Below are positions 8,801 to 12,948 of a DNA stretch of 12,948 nt, piece by piece (position 1 is the stretch's first letter; every line of letters begins with the position of its first letter). The notes under the pieces are model-generated. The model was not told the origin of the DNA. It saw nothing but the letters and a program-made list of their open reading frames with translations, and searched no databases. Both the position numbers and the translations under genes were made by a program. The stretch is from CAYQIM01 sp964417555. GTDB taxonomy: Bacteria; Pseudomonadota; Gammaproteobacteria; Diplorickettsiales; Diplorickettsiaceae. Location of the stretch: assembly GCA_964417555.1 (NCBI GenBank), contig CAYQIM010000037.1:1-12948 (forward strand). Direction: 5' to 3'.

Positions 8801-8987
8801 CCTTGAGCAAGAGTATGTTGATAGTACGGCTAAGGTTTTTTCTGATCAAGTCATGGCGTTACAAAAACATGAATTTGATACTGTAAAAAAAGGGGGGAAT
8901 ATGCCATTATGTTTCTTTAAAGCAGAAAAAAATAATGTGACAACTAACAGTAAACCTGATGTTTCACGTAATTACAAATTATCGTGA
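2874..8987 (+). CDS. Single-protein NRPS: FkbH glyceryl loader - T - C - A - T - TE
   Basis: A 2037-residue cytoplasmic assembly line, intact throughout. (1) An FkbH-like region spans about 1-545. Its HAD motif VVDCDDTLWQGVVGD carries Asp186 and Asp188, with CSKNDQ at 230-235, IFIDDSPFE near 285-293, and then a GNAT-like half with SGKTNQFNL and SCR (Cys452). FkbH proteins make glyceryl thioesters from 1,3-bisphosphoglycerate. (2) Carrier T1, LGLDSLKA, Ser628. (3) C domain, about 685-1140, core HHGIFDA (His824-His825) and IGFFVN. (4) A domain, about 1155-1655: YTSGSTGTPKG, GYGPTETS, GRMD, and NGKID with Lys1646. My reading of the pocket code is D-A-L-W-L-G-G-I-F-K, close to known Val codes. 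(5) Carrier T2, FFDWGGTSI, Ser1705. (6) Type I thioesterase, GYSFG (Ser1838), Asp1866, PGTHY (His1973). Predicted product: glyceroyl amino acid, free or cyclised. The ATG at 2874 is the only reasonable start after the TAA at 2835, though no good Shine-Dalgarno precedes it. The gene looks more AT-rich than umuC. Confidence 0.95.
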   Translation: MIILSSFNSDYLRNPLQFLIDQFIENEKIEINYGNIVTSLLELKRERENQVVTILFRLIDLINCTEESIDLLQLKKNLQLVIDTIDSVKNQLATRFVVILCPSLENKLPNLQFLEEYFNKEMHKKAIELIKVAEIQSYYSLLSIENKIGKETHIPYTPSFYIALSCFLARKLHNLITKPYKVIVVDCDDTLWQGVVGDIGAENVSFMEHHRLLQAFLIEKNKDGILICLCSKNDQKNVIDVFKKRSNDMLLTLENVSKFKINWQLKSENISQLAQDLNLGLDSFIFIDDSPFELEEVRHNLPEILCIQAPKNREEFFAIKDNWVFDSNIITEEDKNKTKLYREEESRQDYLSTFNNYIQFLQAINLSISINEVKENQEEIIKRISILSGKTNQFNLFPLPKDIADIKNTLKNNNVIFYVKAHDDFGDYGLIAVAFCQIKNNLLQVDSFFVSCRAFKKGIEYHLIKHIAQYAVSQSIEKINLSFKQTEKNTAAQGFITLLLQKFNDPLVDWKQIKNNKKASLSFSTIQLSRLEVNGLLEAQNNMYGRDSSSNAAAVAKRHVKEFLSKNNYLVKLQRITKTLTFLLNKFFFDEEKLLNLHTLEDKIVTLCHFLLGDIQNDIALTYLGLDSLKATELSYYLYQITKLDIPITLLLAKTTTLQSLITYCGPQQYKNDEVDGEVDCLVTSRQESQVISTSFQQKRIWLAEKKEINYACPSSDYMMIACFSVNNLNLPRFKRACENLIKKHDAFGFSFYIRNNELVQTILPAENRPLFFEVHPPQNELSVKTAILEATKKSFFMHEIPLIRFSVFVTDGSHKFYILLRIHHGIFDAISLQNTLSDLSDLYNKTTSNPRLDRFTYQYSEFVYYQQAFYNTENYQEEAKHYWSNVLFPLKSSTEFPYDKVSHCYNLAAEHPCKRYNFSIPHKDLLMLQQLAQSTTTTIFNLVSSLFSILVSAYTYEDKIGIITATNGRSSPMFHKVIGFFVNLIVLPFDLEKNISFFDYAKANYQIFLDSLAFQEFPFEKTLEIFQKQGIANILVNPALIYQSYKPAKLVLDGEQAVLEIPKKPILYDQRETCRFGAFSLFMQEESKEINCIIEYSESLYSDSFIQRIANNFIYLIHTICQDPHQKVHDISCVSKNEQLELLSFSKGPVTHYNEDLITIFQQQVFNYPDSIAISHNEMRLTYRELDNLSSHLANNLKKSGIGISVPVGLYFEKAYLFFIAELALLKLGAVFVPLSKADPTERLNYIIENAKLHYVIFDNNLLIKHDSRLQLIKISKQTLTNIDIPEKTYLLSPASLDSRICILYTSGSTGTPKGVILKQKGIVRVVKSANYIQMTPQDKVAQAANLAFDAAQLECWLAWTNGACLVIIDKELLLDDKLFAKKLSSEDVTTLWLTAALFHQYAYTKPMIFGNLKYLLAGGDIVEKKAIQEVFHHVKNDVFNFIIGYGPTETSIFATTCRITADILNDFLSMPIGRPVNNTEIRLFNRFNKLAPLGAKAHLAIGDDSLSEGYLNKPELQKERFIVCSESTLYLSGDQVRLSRIDNPQLLFCGRMDGEQLKKAGVLISLSEIEAALMHHPALKQVALVIKEAGCGEKKLIAFYIKNEKPYMLDKQHFSDYLRDKLPPFMWPDFYQEVDQFPTTPNGKIDKNALLLKLNFAAKNHLEILTNNQSKIMDLFRNVLSLPSTTEYRIGLDDSFFDWGGTSIIAMQLVYEIERLFGIRLSFKLLRQNPSIRSIDKILKSQMDYLTLEQNASWIVFQNGDESLAPIGFIHPAGGALYCYEDLIKKTLLKNVFFGIEDPVLSNGLPQNLSLEEMAKNYLLQIREKIKKPFILSGYSFGGMLALEIAAQLEEKQDNDLIGVVLIDTWIVSCASEAIQQQLKQEVLNYYTEVSRKIGETRKSLKDQLEQRYQYLQNLGFAFKPKKLKHTRVVLLKATMLGSSFENMASESKNNYLLDFVNDKLFHCTPIPGTHYTILEQEYVDSTAKVFSDQVMALQKHEFDTVKKGGNMPLCFFKAEKNNVTTNSKPDVSRNYKLS

Positions 8988-9048
8988 TCGTAAATTAACT
9001 GTTTCCTTTAATCGCTTATTAGTCAGTTTATATTTGGTAGAAAAATGA
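8959..9048 (+). CDS. Possible 29-codon ORF overlapping the end of the NRPS gene
   Basis: In the +1 frame relative to the NRPS, an ATG at 8959 opens 29 codons (MFHVITNYRDRKLTVSFNRL onward). It ends at TGA 9046-9048, overlapping the ATG of the next frame (9045) as ATGA. That geometry resembles translational coupling. There is no recognised motif and the length is within chance expectation. Alternatively it is the residue of a longer 3' end of the NRPS gene, or of a gene lost from this spot. Confidence 0.15.
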   Translation: MFHVITNYRDRKLTVSFNRLLVSLYLVEK

Positions 9049-9356
9049 TGACTTTAAATATTTTAAATTTGCTACCATCTTCTATCTATTGGATTCAAGA
9101 GGATACCAAGACCTTTTTAGGTTGCAATCAATATTTTTTTACTATTCATAATGATCTTGATAAAGGTCAAGCAATAGAAAAATCGATTGATAGAATTTTT
9201 TCAGGTGAATATTTAAATTTTATCAATAATTTATTGAAAAAAAACACTCAGCATTTAAAGAAAGCTGCTGTTTATTTTGGCAACTTGGGTAGTTCAAATG
9301 GCCCCCTGCTTATTCAATATGCACGTTCGCCTGAAGGTAAGGCCGAGTCCTTGTAG
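9045..9356 (+). CDS. PAS-like sensor fragment of a hybrid histidine kinase
   Basis: A 103-codon open frame from ATG 9045 (a second ATG follows at 9048). The segment SSIYWIQEDTKTFLGCNQYF matches the start of PAS domains in hybrid kinases (pattern IYWxxxxxxxLGCN). The remaining 60 or so residues are helical, Asn/Lys-rich and lead into VYFGNLGSS. The last five or so residues before the stop (AESL) result from the frameshift. There is no membrane segment, so the intact sensor would have been cytoplasmic. If translated, it would be an isolated PAS domain with no output domain. Confidence 0.5.
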   Translation: MMTLNILNLLPSSIYWIQEDTKTFLGCNQYFFTIHNDLDKGQAIEKSIDRIFSGEYLNFINNLLKKNTQHLKKAAVYFGNLGSSNGPLLIQYARSPEGKAESL

Positions 9357-9367
9357 TTGAAGACCAC

Positions 9368-9883
9368 GTGATTGCGGCAAAAATAGCTCAGCATGTGTTG
9401 ACAAAACTACACTATCAAGTTGAGGTTGCAGAAAACGGAAAAATAGCTTTAGCGCTGATAGACAAAAATCATTATGATCTTATTTTAATGGATATAGGCT
9501 TACCCGATAATGATGGCGGAGAAATAACACGCCGAATTCGTTTAAAACAATGGAAGCGTAATCCTTCAGTACCTATTGTAGGGTTAACAGCACATATCGA
9601 TGCAGAAAACAGGCGCCGATGTCTTGAAGCCGGCATGAATGCCATTTATACAAAACCGCTAACACCTGAAAAGGCGGCTGAGATAGCCTATGCATTTATA
9701 CCCCGCCATTATAATGAGACGTCTCCAACTGTGATTAATGTCGATATCGAATCTTTTAAAGAGCTTCCTGTATTGGATATTGATAGAGCTATTCAGTTCA
9801 TGGGGAGTAAAGAATTTGTTAAAGAAGGATTAACTTTATTGATAAGCGGCCTTACAAAAGAATTAGAACTTATTAAGCAATGA
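9368..9883 (+). CDS. Response-regulator receiver with truncated HPt, stranded by frameshift and stop
   Basis: The open frame runs in coding register from 9341 (GRVLVVEDHVIAAK), but its first usable start is the GTG at 9368. A stand-alone product would therefore lack the first beta strand and the acidic pair of VVEDH needed for Mg binding. The rest of the receiver is good: LILMDIGLPD with the phospho-acceptor Asp codon at 9491-9493, the conserved Thr in VGLTAH, and the Lys in YTKPL. A linker leads to the first HPt helices (LPVLDIDRAIQFMGS onward) and the frame ends at TGA 9881. After the stop the HPt continues in the same frame to TGA 10124-10126. It includes AHKWRGSASYCG with the phosphorylatable His at 9923-9925. 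Confidence 0.55.
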   Translation: MIAAKIAQHVLTKLHYQVEVAENGKIALALIDKNHYDLILMDIGLPDNDGGEITRRIRLKQWKRNPSVPIVGLTAHIDAENRRRCLEAGMNAIYTKPLTPEKAAEIAYAFIPRHYNETSPTVINVDIESFKELPVLDIDRAIQFMGSKEFVKEGLTLLISGLTKELELIKQ

Positions 9884-10145
9884 CGTCAAGAAAATGATTG
9901 GCAAGCCATTAAAGCCTTTGCTCATAAATGGAGGGGTAGTGCAAGTTATTGCGGCACACGGCATTTAGAAGAAGCTTGCCAGCAGTTAGAAACTTATTTG
10001 CAGACGGGTTCTGTCGAACAAGCTGAAGCGTTTTATCAACAGCTTATTCAAAAGGCAGAAGCGGCAAAAGAAGCAGCAATGGAATATATTAAAAATACCA
10101 ATTTTAAAATTAACCGCTCTGCATGACGCGCATTTCTAACGTTTG

Positions 10146-10181
10146 TAAGGTTACCCTTTCAAGTGGGTAACCTTATTTTTT
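10146..10181 (+). terminator. Rho-independent terminator after the hybrid-kinase remnant
   Basis: A perfect 11-bp stem, TAAGGTTACCC (10146-10156) and GGGTAACCTTA (10165-10175), encloses the 8-base loop TTTCAAGT and runs into T6 (10176-10181). It lies 20 bp after the HPt stop and ends plus-strand transcription before the convergent minus-strand gene. Read on the minus strand there is no T run after the stem, so it works mainly in one direction. Confidence 0.93.
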
Positions 10182-10220
10182 CGCTATATGTTACATCAAG
10201 TCTGAACTATTCTGCCTAAC

Positions 10221-11468
10221 TTAAGCAACGTGGCATTTAACACTTAAACTAAGAGAATCGTTCATTGCAGGCACTAATATACACATAGGCGCAGGTAATT
10301 GTGCTTTCAAAAAACTTTGCTTTCGCCAGAAAACAGACGCGTTGCTACTTTTATTGTTAAATTCAATATTTTTTTGACTCGGCAAAAAAATATTATTGAG
10401 GTCGATCATTAAGGCCTGTAAATTCTCTGTAAAGGCGTTTACTTTATCTAAACTGTTCTCAAACGGTAAACTCAAATCTTTAAATTCTTCTTTTCTATCT
10501 TCTAAACTATGCCAAGCCCAACGCAAATCCGTTTCTTTTACACCTAAGTTAACCCGAACCGTCAACTGTTTTTCTATCTTATCTAGGGTTTCTTGCCATA
10601 AACTTATTTGCTCTCCTGTAACAAAAGTAGTTACCCCTGTTTGCGACTCTTTTAATATTGGAGGGTTGCTATTTTTTTCGTAGAACAAACTCCAAAACCA
10701 GCCATAAAGTTTTTTTCCTTCATGTATCACAACTTGCAATAACATTAATTGCTCATTGAGGTGATCAAGTGAATAAGGAGAAATTTGTGGTGTATAAACG
10801 GTATTAGCTTTTTTACCTTTATAATAAGCAGAACGATCAGAATGACGACTATTCGATTGTATTCCTAAGCCGATCTGTTGCCTCAGATAAAGAATTGCTT
10901 TTGTACTTACCATAACACTTTGCTGTAGCCAAGAATCCATTCTCATAGCAGAACTGACTGGCAACGCATCACTATCAAGTATTTGTCTACGACGACGTAC
11001 ATTTCTCAACGGAAGAACACCTATTTCCTGGCCTGTCACATTGAAGGCTGACCTATACTGTTGTACATGATCCTCAAATGTTACTACGGCATTGATATCT
11101 CTAAGTAGGATGCTCTGATCGTTAAATTGTAATTCGAGTGTGCGTAGCTTTGGCTCTTCATAAAAACGATATAATTTAAGTGTAAAAAACTCTGTATTTT
11201 CTACCTCATTATTGAAGACATTAGTAGCAAGCAGATCGGTTGAATTTTCACCATAACGGAAAAATTGCAGGCTATCCGCCTTTTGATGCGGGAAACGCAA
11301 CTCAGAATCTGGTTCTACATCGTTAACCGTTATAATAATTATCTTTTTTGATCGATCGAACTCTAACGGATTGGGCTCTAATTTCCAGTTGTTTTCTTGC
11401 CTAACTATTCTCATCGGTACATTATGATGGAGAATAACCTGCCATTTTGTATATTGCTCATCTATCAA
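10221..11468 (-). CDS. C-terminal region of the toxin-like protein, no recognised domain
   Basis: The open frame is 415 codons; its only start at the 5' end is a TTG at 11468 inside the TTGA overlap with the preceding frame, with no Shine-Dalgarno. It is better read as the C terminus of the upstream protein after a lost T (GFLIDEQYTKWQVILHHN joins smoothly). The first 130 residues look beta-rich (KIIIITVNDVEP, FFTLKLYRF, LRTLELQF). A basic cluster, VRRRRQ, lies at about 157-162. The last 250 residues are predicted helical and contain an aromatic stretch, YGWFWSLFY. I do not recognise a family. It is convergent with the hybrid-kinase remnant, 94 bp apart, with the plus-strand terminator between them. 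Confidence 0.5.
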   Translation of the reverse strand: MIDEQYTKWQVILHHNVPMRIVRQENNWKLEPNPLEFDRSKKIIIITVNDVEPDSELRFPHQKADSLQFFRYGENSTDLLATNVFNNEVENTEFFTLKLYRFYEEPKLRTLELQFNDQSILLRDINAVVTFEDHVQQYRSAFNVTGQEIGVLPLRNVRRRRQILDSDALPVSSAMRMDSWLQQSVMVSTKAILYLRQQIGLGIQSNSRHSDRSAYYKGKKANTVYTPQISPYSLDHLNEQLMLLQVVIHEGKKLYGWFWSLFYEKNSNPPILKESQTGVTTFVTGEQISLWQETLDKIEKQLTVRVNLGVKETDLRWAWHSLEDRKEEFKDLSLPFENSLDKVNAFTENLQALMIDLNNIFLPSQKNIEFNNKSSNASVFWRKQSFLKAQLPAPMCILVPAMNDSLSLSVKCHVA

Positions 11469-12898
11469 AAGCCTTTGATTCTTAAATTAAGATATTCATG
11501 CCTATCTTTTCTAAGTTTGAGATGCAAATTAGTATTGTTATCCGATCTGAGTAGAACGTGCACAGGCAGTGTCCTATTGGCTTCAATACGTTGTATAATC
11601 CGACTAAGATCAAGGATCTCTTTTGTGTTGTTGTTGCCATTGACTGAACTATACAGTATCACCGACGGAATCTGGAAAAACGGTTCCGTCTCTTCGGGTA
11701 CCGTTATCACATACGTGTTATTACCACCATTACCAAATAAATGACTGGGATAATAGTGGTTATTGAACATCACATCATGATGATTATAGCCTATACTAAC
11801 CGTACTATTAGTGATAGAAGAATAGATAAACATCGGTAACTTAAGTCTATTCACAATGGAGGGATAATCTCGGATTATTTCTCTTACCGATTGATAACTA
11901 TTTTGCATAGCATAGATAGTATTTTCACTAACTTTGATTTTAGTATCATCTTTCAATTGATACGCCGTATCATGTCTCGTATGTGAAGCAATTGTAACCT
12001 TCAAAAATTTATCCTCCGTATTTTCTACAAAGGTAGTATTATCCATAAAATGAAAGTTTACTTGATAGTGGCTCAGAACACGCTTAACATCAATAGCATA
12101 AACATCGTGCATAGAATAGTTAAAATTAAACGTATGCTGCGCTTCATTAGAAGCATTATATAAATGAATATATGTTATTCCTTTATCCATCGGCACTTCA
12201 TAGAAAAAATTTCCTTTAGTCGCTTTATTTTCTATCACTGTGTTAGGTCGAACCATACAAGATAGCTGATAAAAACAGAGGGAGGAAGAGAATGGGATCA
12301 AGAGAGTATCTTGGTACGTACTATTAGCGCCTCCTCTACCATCTACTTTCTTAGTATCACAATCACAAGTAATGCTATCCATTTGCTTTTTTCTTGCTGA
12401 AAGCTGCTGTAACTTAACTATTTTCAAATCAGGTTGATGTGCTGTACTCGTACTCAGTTGATTCTTATCTAAATTAATTTCTAAATATTTTCTCTTAGCA
12501 AAGTCATTTACGTCGAGGATATTCGTGCCATTACCACCATCAATATAACCTGTGGTATTGTTTCCCATTAAATAAAATAAATCATCTTCATTCCCACCCA
12601 GTAATTCCTTAAATCCATTATTAATTAAAAAGATATTAGGACTTTGCAAAAAGCCTTGTATATGATCGTTACCTTCTGCTGTATCAATTAGGGTAAAATT
12701 AGCTTTCTTATTAGTCGTGATATCTGCTATGCCTATAGCTCGTTTACATAGGTATCCCTGGTGTGCTAAAGCGGTTCCATCCTCACTTTGAGAATAACAA
12801 AGTAACTTTCCTCCTTCTGGAATATCCGGTTTAGATCGGTCCCATTTAATCAAGCGAGTCGCTATGCTCATGAAAAATTTTGGCCATCGTGTCCCCAA
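11465..12898 (-). CDS. RTX-like glycine/asparagine-repeat segment of the toxin-like protein
   Basis: The open frame is 477 codons from a TTG at 12898; an internal ATG lies at 12871. Neither start has support, because the frame is better read as the continuation of coding sequence from upstream. Visible features are two short blocks of haemolysin-type repeats, near 75-130 (EGNDHIQGF, LLGGNEDDLFYLMG, IDGGNGTNILDV) and near 385-395 (LFGNGGNNTYVI). These resemble the GGxGxDxxx parallel beta-roll repeats that bind calcium in type I-secreted toxins, although several Asp positions are Asn here. Between them are beta-rich stretches with a CDCD motif and no recognised enzyme. There is no signal peptide in this part. 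It overlaps the next frame by 4 nt (TTGA). Confidence 0.55.
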   Translation of the reverse strand: MGTRWPKFFMSIATRLIKWDRSKPDIPEGGKLLCYSQSEDGTALAHQGYLCKRAIGIADITTNKKANFTLIDTAEGNDHIQGFLQSPNIFLINNGFKELLGGNEDDLFYLMGNNTTGYIDGGNGTNILDVNDFAKRKYLEINLDKNQLSTSTAHQPDLKIVKLQQLSARKKQMDSITCDCDTKKVDGRGGANSTYQDTLLIPFSSSLCFYQLSCMVRPNTVIENKATKGNFFYEVPMDKGITYIHLYNASNEAQHTFNFNYSMHDVYAIDVKRVLSHYQVNFHFMDNTTFVENTEDKFLKVTIASHTRHDTAYQLKDDTKIKVSENTIYAMQNSYQSVREIIRDYPSIVNRLKLPMFIYSSITNSTVSIGYNHHDVMFNNHYYPSHLFGNGGNNTYVITVPEETEPFFQIPSVILYSSVNGNNNTKEILDLSRIIQRIEANRTLPVHVLLRSDNNTNLHLKLRKDRHEYLNLRIKGF

Positions 12899-12948
12899 AA
12901 TTAATTCGCATCACGCGACTGAAATTAGGCCGCGATTCGTCCTGCGTC

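Larger units (their letters stand above)
9045..10126 (+). pseudogene. Remnant hybrid sensor kinase: PAS + receiver + HPt, kinase core missing, two further lesions
   Basis: Read together, three consecutive pieces make one protein: a PAS-like sensor domain (9045 to about 9340), a receiver (9341 to about 9715) and an HPt domain (about 9755-10126). Between PAS and receiver there is no HisKA or HATPase_c segment. The PAS end is followed almost at once by SPEGKA and then RVLVVEDH, so about 300 or more residues seem to have been deleted relative to a normal hybrid kinase. A one-base frameshift lies near 9341-9346 (restoring one C in GGCCGA joins the frames as GKARVLVVEDH). An in-frame TGA at 9881-9883 falls where the relative at 1-449 has a His codon. 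The gene lies 57 bp after the NRPS, on the same strand, and is closed by a strong terminator. In this state it cannot act as a kinase. Confidence 0.75.
10221..12948 (-). pseudogene. C-terminal part of a large RTX-like / TcdA-TcdB-type toxin-like gene, split into three frames, 5' end outside window
   Basis: Three minus-strand frames follow each other with little or no gap. The first enters from the window edge at 12947 and stops at TAA 12848-12846 (reading MRINFGDTMAKIFHEHSDSL near its end). The second runs to TGA 11467-11465 and the third to TAA 10223-10221. They read as one protein of about 900 residues: a one-base shift near 12850 joins the first two (HSDSL to IKWDRSKP), and restoring one T in the TTTT run at 11467-11470 joins the last two (IKGF-LIDEQ). 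The glycine/asparagine blocks resemble the calcium-binding-repeat region behind TcdA/TcdB pore-forming or RTX toxin domains. That assignment rests on motif resemblance only. The lesions suggest a decayed gene, but homopolymer sequencing errors could produce the same picture. Confidence 0.6.

Noticed and set aside
10396..10683. Plus-strand frame inside the toxin-like gene
   Set aside because: It lies wholly opposite the long minus-strand frame, has no family resemblance and no ribosome-binding site.
11397..11744. Plus-strand frame opposite the junction of the two toxin-like frames
   Set aside because: It is a shadow of the minus-strand coding sequence; Ser/Leu/Arg-rich with no motif.
1..12948. 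Insertion sequence, integrase, tRNA or CRISPR array explaining the mixed content
   Set aside because: No transposase or integrase motifs, cloverleaf structures or spaced repeats were seen on either strand.

Overview
The window is an AT-rich stretch from a bacterium, most likely a host-associated gammaproteobacterium. The PAS / hybrid-kinase / HPt style, an umuDC pair without a recognisable LexA box, and a decaying large RTX-like or TcdA/TcdB-like toxin gene would fit a Legionellales member such as Rickettsiella, Diplorickettsia or another Coxiellaceae. That assignment is inference; no rRNA or housekeeping gene is present to fix it.

Layout, left to right. (1) Positions 1-449 hold the C-terminal tail (receiver end plus HPt) of a hybrid sensor kinase, broken by one frameshift. 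(2) Positions 663-2355 hold an intact umuD-umuC pair (DNA polymerase V). (3) About 520 bp of very AT-rich non-coding DNA follows. (4) Positions 2874-8987 encode one intact 2037-residue assembly-line enzyme with the domain order FkbH-type glyceryl loader, carrier protein, condensation, adenylation, carrier protein, thioesterase. It appears to be a whole small-molecule pathway in one gene. (5) Positions 9045-10126 hold a second relative of the hybrid kinase. Its PAS domain runs straight into a receiver and HPt with no kinase core, and it is broken by a frameshift and an in-frame stop. A strong terminator follows at 10146-10181. (6) On the minus strand, 12948 to 10221 is the C-terminal part of a large glycine/asparagine-repeat protein resembling secreted toxins, split into at least three frames.

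Working picture. The NRPS should load a glyceryl unit from a glycolytic intermediate onto its first carrier, condense it with one amino acid (a Val-like specificity code is read), and release the product through the thioesterase. The product would be an N-glyceroyl amino acid or a cyclic or oligomeric ester of it. The gene is flanked by remnants of two related signalling proteins. The contrast between a fully open 6.1-kb NRPS frame and lesions in the signalling and toxin genes around it suggests that the NRPS and umuDC are being kept while neighbouring accessory genes decay. No transposase, integrase, tRNA, CRISPR array, 4'-phosphopantetheinyl transferase or exporter gene is visible here.
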